The notes under the pieces were generated by a model. It searched no databases. It was not told the origin of the DNA and was given only the letters and a program-made list of their open reading frames with translations. The translations under genes and the position numbers were made by a program. From Prunus persica (lineage: Eukaryota > Streptophyta > Magnoliopsida > Rosales > Rosaceae), in assembly GCF_000346465.2 (NCBI RefSeq), contig NC_034015.1:19592462-19656461 (forward strand): a DNA stretch of 64,000 nucleotides, in the 5' to 3' direction. This document shows positions 1 through 11,718 of this stretch, in pieces. Numbering within the stretch: position 1 is the stretch's first letter; every line of letters starts with the position of its first letter.

Positions 1-204
1 TATATATATTCATCCATGCCATGTCACAGAGCTCATGGCCTGTAAAAGGAATAGTGCGTATAATTTTTCTAGTTGGTTTGTTTTTACATTATTCTCCTTT
101 TCTTTTCTTGTTTTAGTGGTCACGTACATGTTCTTATGAGAGGTGTATTTAATTTGCCCCGCCAAACTTTCATTAAAAAAAATGTTCCTCAACAAAAGGT
201 GGGG

Positions 205-232
<28 letters not shown>
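205..232. repeat. (GA)n microsatellite
   Basis: About 14 GA dinucleotides in the presumed intron or upstream part of the NAC-like gene. Probably length-polymorphic. Confidence 0.9.
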
Positions 233-237
<5 letters not shown>

Positions 238-507
238 CCGAGTCAATGACTCGGACTGAGTTCCACCCGGGTCGTCTGTTATAATAATTAGGTCATCCAC
301 ATAACTAAAACTCATTACGTCTAAGCCATGTTGTATATGTGGCAAACTCATCCCTGGTGTTGCTTTTGGTGTTTGCTAAATTGCAAGCATGAAAACTTCT
401 TTTCACTTTTTTAATCCGTGAAGACAATATCATTATGATATATATGAGTTTTTATTTATTTATTTATTTATTTTCTTTTGGGTGGTTTGTCTTTTGAATG
501 ACTACAG

Positions 508-1121
508 GCGCAACAACAGCACCAGCAACAACAACAACAACAACAACAGCATCATAAAATAGGAGCAAGGTCTGCATCTGGTTTGGAGGAACTCATAATG
601 GGCTGCACCTCCAGCAGTAATGTAAAAGAAGTGAGTAGATATATCGATCTAACTTTTTGACTCTGAATTTCATGACCTTTGTTTTGTCATAATGCCGACT
701 AATCACAAGTGAAAAGAAAGAAAAAGTAAGCCAATGGATTATAAAGAACCAAAAGCAACAAAAACCAATTTCTTTATTACTATTAATTTAAATTAAAGAT
801 AGGAGAAGCCAAAGCCTTTTTGCCCTTTTCTCTTTATCTTTGTTTTTCATTTGTATATATGTTTTGGTAGACACTTAGCATATCTAGACTCTAGCTAGTC
901 TATAGAATATAATCTTTCCTGTTACCTGACTGTAAAGCCGTCATAATGTACAAAATAGCAAAATTCAAAACATCAAAGCTACTGTGCATGTGACTCTTTT
1001 ATTACCACCATTTTCATTTCTCATTATCATTATCATTTCTAAATTCAGATCGTAAACAAAAATTGTGTTTCCATTCCTTTTTTTATTAGATCAAGTACCC
1101 TAACAAAATAGGCTATTATAG

Positions 1122-1176
<55 letters not shown>

Positions 1177-1538
1177 AATGTACATTGTGAAAACGACCAG
1201 CCTTCAACTGAAACTCAAGTAGAAACTCTCTTTTTCACTTTTAGAAAATACAGGTAGTGATACCTTCAAGTAGCAGCTTCCCCTCGGGCTCTTTTTTCGG
1301 TTGTTAATTATCTTCTAATTGTACTTATAGTTTTCAGAGAAAATTCTTTGTTGCATATTAATTTTTTTTATCAGGAAATTAGTTTCATAGAAACCCTACT
1401 AATTATCCTAATCTAAACCGGGCACGCTTACGATTCATTTTGTTGCAGGAGTCATCCATGCCAAACCCTCAAGAGGCAGAGTGGATGAAGTACTCTTCCT
1501 TCTGGCCTGACCCTGACAACCCAGATCATCATGGGTAG
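508..1538 (+). CDS. NAC075/NAC099-like transcription factor, last two coding exons (5' part outside window)
   Basis: Two exons can be read: 508-630 (acceptor ACTACAG, donor GTGAGT) and 1449-1538 (acceptor GTTGCAG), joined in phase 0 and ending at TAG 1536-1538. They encode about 70 residues: a Gln/His-rich run, then SGLEELIMGCTS, and a tail containing NPQEAEWMKYSSFWPDPDN. There is no DNA-binding domain here; it would lie in exons left of position 1. I recall this tail from NAC075-type proteins, whose family regulates secondary-wall and flowering genes. Gene order supports it: in Arabidopsis, as I recall, NAC075 sits beside an LRR gene and NAC099 beside a PTPMT gene, and homologues of both neighbours follow here. 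The exon calls are firm; the family name rests on memory plus context. Confidence 0.6.
1123..1175. repeat. (GA)n microsatellite, about 26 units
   Basis: A near-perfect GA run of about 52 bp inside the last intron (631-1448) of the NAC-like gene. Confidence 0.95.
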
Positions 1539-3090
1539 AAGAGAAAACCCAAAAGAAAAAAAGAAAAAAAAAATTCAATAGAGAGAATAATAAACACACC
1601 CTCATCAAAGTCACAGTCACAGGCTCACAGACAGACAAAGTCATTATCCTCATCATCACCACCCTCTCCCCCGCAAGTTCCTTTCAAACGTGAGAGGCCA
1701 AAGAAGTTGGTTTGGTCATCAACTTTTTCTTTCTTTTCTCTATCTTGGGGGGTCTCTGGCTAGCTAAGCTCTCTCTCTCTCTCTCTCTTGGGTTTCAACT
1801 GAATTAACTGAGCAAACAGTCCATGTTGGAAAGGAAAGAGAGAAAAAAGAAGAAAAGGAGAAAACAAGGAAAAGAAAAAACGAAGAAAGGCTGCTGCTCT
1901 CGTCTTCTGACAAATAGAAGGAGAACCAAAGACCCAAAGCAAATCCAATATTATTCTGCATGAAAATCATCACCTTTATCATTACACAATACCATCTTTA
2001 TGGGTTATTCTTATTATTATTTTATTTATTTTGAAAATGTTTGTATAATGTTTCTTTCTTTCTTTCTTGTTCTTTACAGAGAAAAAAAAAATACCAAAGA
2101 GTTTGCGCCAATTGCAACATATACTTCGTTAATTGTGCTTTGGTTAGTGAGATGACTTTGTTAGTAAAGATATATCAATAGAAATGAAAATGTGTTATTA
2201 TATTAAGACAATATCGTTGTTCAGAGTGCTTTGATTTTTGTCCACTTGGAAAATATATCATAGAACAAAAAACAAAAAAAGAAAAGAAAAATACTTCTCT
2301 CGTTACCTTGTAAGCTTCTACATTCCTCCTACCAATAGCAGTGTGATATGTGTGCATAAGTTTTTCTTTTTTTGTTTTTTATGAATTATTTTTACATATA
2401 TATCAAACTGTAATTCGCATGAAGGAGAAGTATCTCTTTACAAGGAATGACGCATGCATTATCCAAAAGAAAAAGACATAAGGAATTGATTCTTCATTAT
2501 GGTCATCTGTAAGTGTTTTACATATGCTATGGAAGCAGACTTAACTTTCTTCTTCCTTTATTTCTTTTTTCCATTCTTTTTCCTACTTGCGTATATACAG
2601 CAATTATACATAAATGTATATATTTGCCAGTAAAGATTGAATTCTCTGCGCGTCAGTTCTAAATTATCAACAAATGCGAAGAACTTTCGGGCTCATCTGT
2701 TTTGAGTGACTGCTTGTATTTCTCTTGAGGTCTTCCTATTAATATTATGAAAAGGAAGTTTGCTTTTCTTTTGTTAGGAGGGAGAGAAACTTTACTCTGT
2801 TGGTTCCCATGCACCACCAAGTCCCTTGGCAAAATTGACAAGGCTCTAATTTTATACTTTTGCTCTTAAAGGAAGTGGAAGTGGGGTTGAGCTCAAACTT
2901 GTAGTTGGAAATTAATCTGGAATCTTAGTATAAGATATAGTAACATGGAGTTTCACATTTTTAGTAGTGATCAGTGCCTCCGTTCTTTTTTTTCTTACTT
3001 CATGAGGGTGCTCTTTATTGCTTTATTCTATTCCAGATTCGAGCTTTTTCAGCAGTATTATTATTATAGACTACCAGTAAAGATGTGCTT

Positions 3091-3111
3091 ATCTCTCTCT
3101 CTCTCTCTCCT

Positions 3112-3172
<61 letters not shown>
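3091..3172. repeat. Compound microsatellite (CT)n-(GT)n-(GA)n
   Basis: About 9 CT units, then about 12 GT/TG units, then about 18 GA units run nearly without interruption. The open frames across it are artefacts of the repeat. Confidence 0.95.
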
Positions 3173-3174
<2 letters not shown>

Positions 3175-4210
3175 ACGTGCATGCTATCTTTATTTTCATG
3201 GGACGTGCATGAAATAAAGCTAAAAACAAACATGGAAGGTAGGCAACTTCATCGTAATTTCTGAATGGAATAAAGAGGTGAACAAAGAATGAAAGGACAA
3301 GAATAAACTTTAAGTTTCGAAATGACCAACATCTCCTGAGAGCCCTCGTTCAGCTGAATTATCCTGTATATTATATGTTTATTTGTATATATACATGTAT
3401 ATATATATGTCGTGTTCGACATCAACCTAAAAAGGTGAAATTGAATTCTTTGGCTTTATGGAAGATTTTGGATGCTCTCTGTGCTTTTATGTATCTTTTT
3501 AGAGATATAGAGGGGGAAGAGTTTAAAAATAGGTACGTACGATAGTAGGGCGAAGCAGGGAGGGCTAAGATTTGTGGATGTGCAGAGATTTGGTCCCATA
3601 AAGAAGTTGCAGGAAGAATTGTAAGTGGTAGGTAGTGCAAGGACGAATATCACAACATGGCCAAACTCTCCCTTTTTCGGATTCTTCCACAACCAACCAC
3701 ACCACCCTACTCTTTTTATATTTATATACTTCACCACCTTTTCAGTTTTCATATATAAAAACACAAACTCCCACTGCTTCTGCTTCTACCCAGCTCTAGG
3801 TAGTTGTACTAGTTTTGGTTTGGAGGGTTTTGGTGAGCATATCGTGCATGAGTGGAGACTTAAGCAATGAGATTTAATAAAAACAATAGAAATATATTTT
3901 ATATATATATATAAGAATAATGTTCCATGTACGAATATTGTGTGCATAAAATATTAATAATTCAAATTTATTGTGAGGAGGTTTTAATATGAGAAAATTT
4001 ATGACAAATGTGATTGTAGGATCCACAGTAGAAATAGGGTTTGTTTATACGATTATGCTATGAAATACGATATCAGATCAGACACACAGTAAAACACCAG
4101 ACGTTTGTACCGAGATGCTACACAACACAAGGCGGCCACTAAAGTTGCAAAGGTGCTTTCTTTGAAAAGCTAATACCACACTTGGTCATTTTTCGTTATA
4201 TTACAATTAT

Positions 4211-4306
4211 ACTGTGACGTGATGTTATAAAATATTTATTTATATATAAATAACACTAACTGTGACGTAATATTATAAAATATTTATTTATATATAAATA
4301 ACACTA
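4211..4306. repeat. 48-bp tandem duplication
   Basis: Two adjacent 48-bp copies, 4211-4258 and 4259-4306, differ at only two positions near their 5' ends. Each starts with actgtgacgt and ends with ataacacta, so the duplication is recent. Confidence 0.9.
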
Positions 4307-5420
4307 CATGACGATGACGACTTAAAATTTTTCCATCACATTATGGTTTAAGCAGGAAAGAATATGGTTTTTTGTAAATTTCTTCCATATAAAACGTGTA
4401 TGGACTAATCGGGCAAAAGTGTCTCATTGAACAATTAGACTATATGTGGTCACAGATGTTGAAAACAATGTTCTAATAATAATAATATTATCCTGAGATA
4501 GGATAGGATTGGATAAGGAGGAGAAAAGGACAAAATAAACTGCTAACGTATGAGTGTTTATAATGCTGAAGAGTAGTTTTAGGTACGAATTAATAATTAT
4601 TTCATTTATATATATAAAAATTGAATAAAAAATGAAAAAATTACAACAAGGGCTGAATGGTAAGTGAGCATGAATGGATGGGCTTAAATGGGCCGCTCAA
4701 CATGGGCCTTGAATCCGCACTAAAATTACGAAGAATTAATCCCTGTCATTTAAATATGTCCTCAACTACAAAAGGACCAAATGGCAATTTGCCAATACTT
4801 TCGAATAAGACAACAGACATTGGGGTCAGTTCAGGAATAATTATAAATAGGTAACTGTCGTTGGTACCCTACTACATGACAAAACCAAAAAAGATCAAAA
4901 GCATTATTATCTTGTCTCCATCTTTCCATGCAATTATAGAATATCAAAAGTAGGATTGGAATTTAGAATTGGAATTTCGACCCCAAAAAAAAAAATTAGA
5001 ATTGGAATTTATGACCAGTAGGGAATTTTTTTGTTGTTGTTGAGAATAACGGATTCTTAATTTATGAACCTCTAAAATACCTAACTGATGCACATCAAAG
5101 GTTTCTCCATCACCACCCTCACCAGCTGCAGCTGCCACCTCAATGTTGGTTCCATGACATTTATCCGCTGCAAATGCCCGAATTGTTCTATTTAAATTCT
5201 ATGCTTTTCTTTCTTCACACTAATACTTAAAGCATTAAGCTTAAGCTCTTAATTTTTCTTATTATGTAGAAGACAAAAAAGGTTATCCAACTTAATACTT
5301 AACCTTAGTACATATATATTCCACACACTCCACCACTCTTCATATTAAGTTTTAAAAAAATACAAACTCCTCTACACTCTATTGCCATATTACTCATCTC
5401 TTTCAATCTAAGAAATCTAC

Positions 5421-5504
5421 TACACTCTCATCTTCTTTTCACAAACCATACACTCTCATCTTCTCTTCACAAACCATACACTCTCATCTTCTCTTCACAA
5501 ACAC
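5421..5504. repeat. 28-bp tandem repeat, three copies
   Basis: Copies at 5421-5448, 5449-5476 and 5477-5504 share the pattern tacactctcatcttct followed by cacaaacca. The first has one substitution and the last differs at its end. Confidence 0.9.
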
Positions 5505-6587
5505 ATTTGACAACAGTGTTTTTATCTCTTTAAGTAATGTGAGGTTGAGGTGAACTTAAGAATGGTAAGGGGCAAGAAAGCCGGGTATCGGGTGTGGGGT
5601 GTGGGGTGCGAGGTTGATGAGTTTTTTTTTTTTTATTTATCTGATGGGTGTGTATTTAGGGGTAATTCGAAAAGATGGTGAAATTTTCTAAGAAATTGTG
5701 AAAATTTGAATTAGAAGTTGGGAGTGAACTTAGAATATAGAGTGAACAAAGAGAAGTGCGGAGTTCAAATAAAAAAACTCTATAAAAAAAAGCCGGCTTG
5801 CTTGTTAATTTCCTATTTATTTGTGACAACTTAAAAGCTCTCCATCTTCGTTTCTCTTTTTTCTTTCTCCAACTCACAAACCGCGGAGAGGTCATGAATT
5901 TTAACTTTTGAAATTTGAAATGATCACCAATGCTCCGATAATTGTATGATTTCTTGGTTGCTGTGTTCCCATTACAAACTTGTATATTGTCTTTGGATTT
6001 TATTTTTTTTGGGTCCATGTCCTAGTTGGACTTTGCTTTGCTAGTTTAAAGTTGGGGTTAGATTTGCAATGGCGGCTTAGTACGCGTCACAAAATTTGTC
6101 TTAGATTTATTTGTGCTCTACAATGTTGCCCTTGATTGGGGTTTGGTTCCTTCCTGCTTCAAACGTGCAGCCTACTTCACAACACAACTTGACATAAGCA
6201 TCTACACAAACAACCATATTCTCCCTCCCACACCAACAAGGTTAAAGCAAAATGATATTTTAAATGCAGCAGTACATAAGGGTGGGTACAAACTAGGAAA
6301 CTTACATGCAAAGCGACAATTAAAAACAGGAGAAAAATTGACGTACTCTAACGTACAAGTACAGCTCCAAATCCATTCCTCAGCCGTTGCCAAGAGTGTT
6401 ATACACAACCTTCCAAGAAAGCCGCCGAATTTTTTTTTTTTTTTTTTTTCCCTTCATTTACCTTCTCTCCCGTAAACATGAAGCTACCAGAAACATTGGC
6501 ACTTAATAAAATTTCTACATTTATTTCCACCATCCTCTTCTGTACAAGCAAAACAACTCATGACACTTGTGTGAGATGCGGGAGAGC

Positions 6588-8573
6588 TCAGCAAGCACGT
6601 GGCTCTGGCACAGTCAACCGCCTTGTGACTGGTCCACAACTGCCAGAAACTTTCAGAGATGCAAAAAGGCAGGATAACCTAGCTATCATGGGACTGGCTT
6701 TCACCATTTTAGGAACTATTGCCAACTGCTTACAAGCATTATCGTCACACGTGCCATGATAGCCTTCAAGATCAGCTTTGGTAATTAGAACTGCATCTCC
6801 TGACGGAGAACATGCTGTGGTAGCTGGCTTACATCTGCTATATTCTTGAACAGCCTGCTTATTTTTTAAGTGCAAGCAACTTTAGAAAATGGTGAGTGAG
6901 GTTGTATGGATATGGGAATGAATGACATCAGTCACTGCAAAAGTTTAAAATGAAAGAAGATTGCAGATTACAATAAAATGCACAGGTATAAGAAAACTGC
7001 AACACATACATTCCACTGTGAGGGGGCCAGCAGCACGCGAGGTCTTCTAGAGCGCACATAGTCCAGGGCTGCAGAAGGTGTCATGTTCTTGTGTTTCACC
7101 TACAGAAAGCAAATCAATTGAATCCTATGATGTCCAAATGGTTGAAAAGGGTTAATGATTAGTAACTCTTCAGCTAACGCAACAGGAAAACTTTTGAAGG
7201 CAGGAGACAGTTACCAAATAGCAAAGCACGATAGTTGTGCTCCTTCCCCGACCAGCTTTACAGTGAACATAAGTAGTTCTACCACAAGATGCATTTACTG
7301 TATTCCAGGGAAAAACAAAGGTCACAAAATTAAAATAACATTTCAACAAATGATAGCTAAGAGATTACAAACTAGCAGATTTGAGGTTGAATAAGATCAC
7401 TCACAGTGAATGAATTCCACAGCCCTGCTAATATCTTCAAATGAAGGAGCAAAGAGATAATCACGTGTTGGGATTACCAGATGGTCAATTCCATGGGCCT
7501 GAAAATCATAACATCTTAAACAAATGAGTAAAAATCTAAATAGACAGGATTTAAATGCATTTCACCCTTCTTATCTAACAAAATAGCAGCAAATGACAAC
7601 CATATGGCGCAGAGAAGTCACGCACACGATACAAGGACGTTGGAACCAAAGTTTCATAAGGTTCATTGAGAGTGATAACACCGCCAACACCCAGTCGCTT
7701 CAACTGGGGAACATCTTTGGGGAATGGAACCGCACCGAGCAGAACAAACTGAAAAACAACACCACTTATCCATTAAACACAAAAACTGAGACAACACAAG
7801 TACAACACAGACTAGCATTAGAACACTGAAACAAGGATATCTCCTAAGACAACTCCAAGACCTACTTGCATCCAATCACCAGCAAAGGCCAGAAGTTTTC
7901 AAATATGTTTTAGCAATATGCAAGAATCCAATTTTTCTAAGGTCCTGATAAAATGAAATCATCAAAATTTCAAAATCATTCTAAATAATAGTGAGAAAAC
8001 TGATTGAAACAATTAAAAAAACAAGAAAAAATATCATTCTGACAAGAAAATAAATTGTCCATATATTAAGCTACATATATTCGGTCCTCCACTCACAAAC
8101 AAACTTTCTTGCAAAAGTAAATCAATTTCAAAAACTTGTTTCTTGTTTCGAAATCAGCTTTCCCAGCAACCAAACAGAGCATAACTTGATAGCCCTAACT
8201 CCCGTAATCATGACAAGTGAAATAGGTTTTGTTTATAAAATAAAAAAATAAAAAAATTTAATTCAATAACACACCAAAACAATTTCCGTTTTCCAACGTT
8301 TTCTAGGCAAACAAACACAGGATTAACGAAACCAGTCCGCCAAAAAACAAAAGAACAGAAATGAATGAGAAAAACCTGGTCAACTTCGTCCCACCATCTG
8401 AACTCAGCTTCGATCTTGTTCCGAAGCACATTATATAACAGGGTCGGGTAGAAAAGGATCCGAGCCCCGGCTCCGACTAGCGCTCTCTTGGCGTCATCAA
8501 CCCTAACTATCTGCCTCCCGGAAACGCCGTCGCTCCAATCACACTCCGCCTCCTCCAATTCCTCGATCTTCAT
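6588..8573 (-). CDS. PTPMT-type dual-specificity phosphatase (phosphatidylglycerophosphate phosphatase family)
   Basis: Six exons join in frame: 8573-8376, 7748-7626, 7498-7405, 7297-7215, 7099-7010 and 6854-6588, giving about 284 residues. The start at 8573 is the Met of MKIEELEEAE; an upstream in-frame ATG at 8636 would add a leader unlike the family. The active-site loop HCKAGRGRS (Cys151 to Arg157) is the C-x5-R signature of protein-tyrosine phosphatases in the PTPMT1 form. The upstream segment LFYPTLLYNVLRNK and the WWDEVDQ box are typical of plant PTPMT. The family removes phosphate from phosphatidylglycerophosphate, a step in phosphatidylglycerol and cardiolipin synthesis. The last exon adds a tail of about 89 residues with a Cys-containing stretch that I cannot assign. 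The gene is head-to-head with the LRR gene. Confidence 0.9.
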
Positions 8574-10154
8574 AACGCACAGACAGACACGCACCGAAAA
8601 AACCCCTAACACAAGATCCGATTTTAAAGATAACAAACAAAAGGGTAAGAAAAGATTCCGAATCCTTAATATCGCAAATTGCAGAACTTTCCAAAGTTAA
8701 ATTACAAAGTTACATACTTTGGGGATCACGGAGCAGATTTGAAATAAATCATCAAATTGGGACCGATCTGGAAGGTAAAAGAAGGATTTTTTTGGGGTCT
8801 AAAAACGGAAATTAGGGAAATTGAAGAGGTGGGTTTCTAAATTTGGGAACTGAAGACAGAGTGTGTACTGTTAACTTAGATGCCAAGGAATTGGATATAG
8901 TATGCGAATAATTTTGGCAACTGAAATCGACATTGTAAAATAGTCAATCTAGGGGATGAGGTTGATGTTTATATTTGGCCTCTGGAGTTGGATTTTATTA
9001 CGGCAATGCCCCAAAGGTCATGTGTGTCTCTGAGAGTGACTGGTGGATCTTTTTTCATGGTGAGTCAAAAGGCTTAAGCGGTTAGTTATTAAAGAAAAAG
9101 ACAGGTTTAAGAGCTCCTTGGATAGTATTAGTAAGTAATTAGATTTAGTAAAAAACAATCCTTCAAAAGCTAAAATACAGCATGACCAATAAAATTATAT
9201 AAAAGCTATTTCTTAGAAAAAAGGAGATAGATTAAAAAAAATAAAAAAATCCATGCAAGTATATGCTTTGCGAATATTTCCAAAGTGGGAAGGTACAGCA
9301 ACCTCGTAAGATGAAGCTTCAAACTTGCATGAATGGTAGCTGGGTTTTTTTTTTTTTTTTTTTTGGGATACCCTGTGCAGTGGGCCCACATTCCTCAGGA
9401 GGATCAAAATGATAGTTTGGAATTTGCAAAGGAGGTGTCACTTGAATTTTTCTTTCTTTCACACTTGAACCAGAAACGGCAATTCAAAAGTGAAACTACA
9501 AGAGAAGAAGATGGAAATTGAAGAGCAGCAGAAATGTTGCTGAGTTCAATTAGGTTTTGTAATGAATGATAGTGACAAATATGTACTTGTTGGATGATTC
9601 TGGTTTGATGTGTCCCCATGGAACATAATCCTTTTGGATTTAATTGGTTAGATGAATATTTTAAGTGGGTAACAGTTGCCATCTGGGTTGTTCCCTATCT
9701 TCAAAACTATGCTTAACCATTAGCACACTGATGGATTGAGTGATTGGAATTTGGATTGGACTGATTGCTACTGGCAAGACTTTGATTACTTAGAAAAGAA
9801 GCCAAAAATAATAATTAGTAATACTAGATTGTTCTGTGTGCATGGGCCTACCCATTTTGCATAAACCCAGTTCAAACTAGCACCATTGTTGGGCCATTAA
9901 ATGTAGTCTGTTTTTCAGAGCCCAAATATGTCTCTTTTTTCTTCCCTTTCATGTTTTTCATCTCGAAACTCCTCTAAAATGTCCAACTTAAGAAACCCAA
10001 TTTCTATCTAATAAAACTTTAAAAGACTAGCTGATATAATGATCTTAATTGTTGGATTAAACTATTCAATGTCATTCGACAGTTAATTAATTTGATTCAA
10101 TAGTTAAGAGATAGGGTCTCGTTTAAGGGTCTTACCCTCACTATATAACTGCAG

Positions 10155-10225
10155 CCTTATCTCTTAACCGTTGGATCAGCCGTTGGATCAAATTGATTAG
10201 CCTGATCCAACAGTTAAGATATAGG
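10155..10225. repeat. Fold-back repeat with related direct copies
   Basis: Arms 10155-10179 and 10201-10225 are imperfect inverted copies built around ttaaccgttggatcag. The right arm continues into about 65 bp (to 10266) that also matches 10091-10150 in direct orientation. This resembles a decayed small transposon or nested duplicate. Confidence 0.55.
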
Positions 10226-11517
10226 ACCTCACTTAAAGACCATATATAAGAACCTCACTATATAATGACTCAACTACCTGATATAATATTGTTTGTTTCC
10301 AGTCCATAAATGTAATGCATCAATTCTAAGATGCATCTAGGGCAAGTAGAGGAGTTGATATTAATTCCCACACCAACTGAGCAAAAGCACATGAAATACA
10401 GGTGAGTTTTTGGTTTGCCAATTTTGTGCTACATATAATATGTATCCATATTGCTTCCCACAAATAGTTATGTATTGCCAACATCCTTTATCTTTCTTTA
10501 AAAAATGCATAGGGAGCCTAATATGATATTATCTATTGTCAAACAAAATCTTAAATTCTTACCTAATACTCACAACCTGCCTGGATCCTGCATTTTTTTA
10601 ATTTTCTTTTTGTTGGGTATCACATATGATTAGAGAAAATGGTATTGAAATTATTGTGGCCAAGCTTTTTTACAAATACAACTATTTTGCAGGAATTCCA
10701 CTTTAATGCCATGGGAGCTAGCTGCCATCCAATACAGAAATCAAAATAGCATGCGCTTTGCTTTTTGATTCATATTCACACCATCAAGTTCTCATTTCCA
10801 AATGATGGATATTCATATTCAGTGCCATACAGACACTGCCATGTTCTATATTTTTGCCTGCAGTACTGCAGAAGAACAAGACGCTGTAAATTTCAGTATT
10901 TTGCAGAATTATAAACATGTTATTTAGTTCCATTATGTATAAATTATTAATAAATATTAATTTTACTAGATGGGTTTAATTCATAAGCAGAGTAGGGTCA
11001 ATGAAGAGAAATTCTCATGCAACTAGGATAACACTTTTTGCTATCTCCGATCAATAACACAATAATACGTGAGATAACTTTTTCACGTGTCATTGTGTTA
11101 TTGACCGAAGACGGCAAAACAGTATTATGCCCGTTACAAGAAAGTATTTTTAGGCCAATAGATAGCCCAAAATTTAGTGTTTCAGATGCCATTGTCGGAT
11201 GGATACTCATATTCATGTACAAAGGAGAAGGTACAAAAATAAATGCTAATATTATCTGAATTATAAGTTTTTAAGACTTTTTTCTTTTCTTTTTATGCTG
11301 AACTTTGTGTTAAGTAAGAATTACTACGATCAAGCTACAGTGTGTGATTGATAATGAGTTCATAGCCACTAATTTTACCCAGTTCATTTATTTGTGCGAG
11401 TTTACTAATTGACCAACCTACTGACAAACTTGTTCTATCACCATGAACACTGCATCACTCACAAGTCAACATGAGTACAGAGAAAAGTAATAACCAAATA
11501 CAAAACAAAAAAAGAAT

Positions 11518-11528
11518 TATAAATAAAC
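11518..11528 (+). promoter_or_regulatory. Candidate TATA box of the LRR gene
   Basis: ttataaataaa lies about 190 bp before the ATG at 11719. A (CT)n tract at 11574-11605 lies between them, probably in the 5' leader. Confidence 0.4.
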
Positions 11529-11569
11529 CAGAGCTGGTATTCAAGCCCAAATTACAAACCCACCAGTTG

Positions 11570-11573
<4 letters not shown>

Positions 11574-11605
<32 letters not shown>
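11574..11605. repeat. (CT)n tract in the probable 5' leader
   Basis: About 16 CT units between the putative TATA box and the start codon of the LRR gene. In plants such tracts can bind BPC/GAGA-type factors. Confidence 0.9.
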
Positions 11606-11608
<3 letters not shown>

Positions 11609-11718
11609 AATGCTGCAACCATACTTGGACAACTTTACAAGTAAACCCATCAAACAAGCTTTCGTCCAAAAAGTAAAAGCCTATCAAACAAGCATATTTT
11701 AGTGTTTTCCTACTGAAA

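Larger units (their letters stand above)
1539..6587. other. Intergenic, 5 kb, no gene recognised
   Basis: This holds the 3' flank of the NAC-like gene and AT-rich DNA with several simple and tandem repeats (listed separately). The open frames inside are short, low in complexity or made of microsatellite. I see no conserved domain on either strand. Confidence 0.6.
8574..11718. other. Intergenic between two divergent genes
   Basis: This carries the 5' flank of the phosphatase gene and the promoter of the LRR gene. Poly-T (9344-9364) and A-rich runs and one fold-back repeat are present. No protein gene is recognised. Confidence 0.6.

Noticed and set aside
10..351. Minus-strand frame containing YVDDLIIIT, like the catalytic motif of Copia reverse transcriptases
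   Set aside because: Only about 10 residues match. The rest is Ser/Leu repeat from the (GA)n tract, and no other RT, integrase or LTR sequence lies around it.
4944..5138. Minus-strand frame starting MAAAAGEGGDGETFDVHQL
   Set aside because: The start looks protein-like but lasts about 20 codons, then becomes AT-rich noise with no splice partner that I can find.
8208..8636. Long single frame covering exon 1 of the phosphatase with extra sequence at both ends
   Set aside because: The upstream part precedes the conserved Met, and the downstream part runs through intron 1. Family sequence continues only in exon 2.
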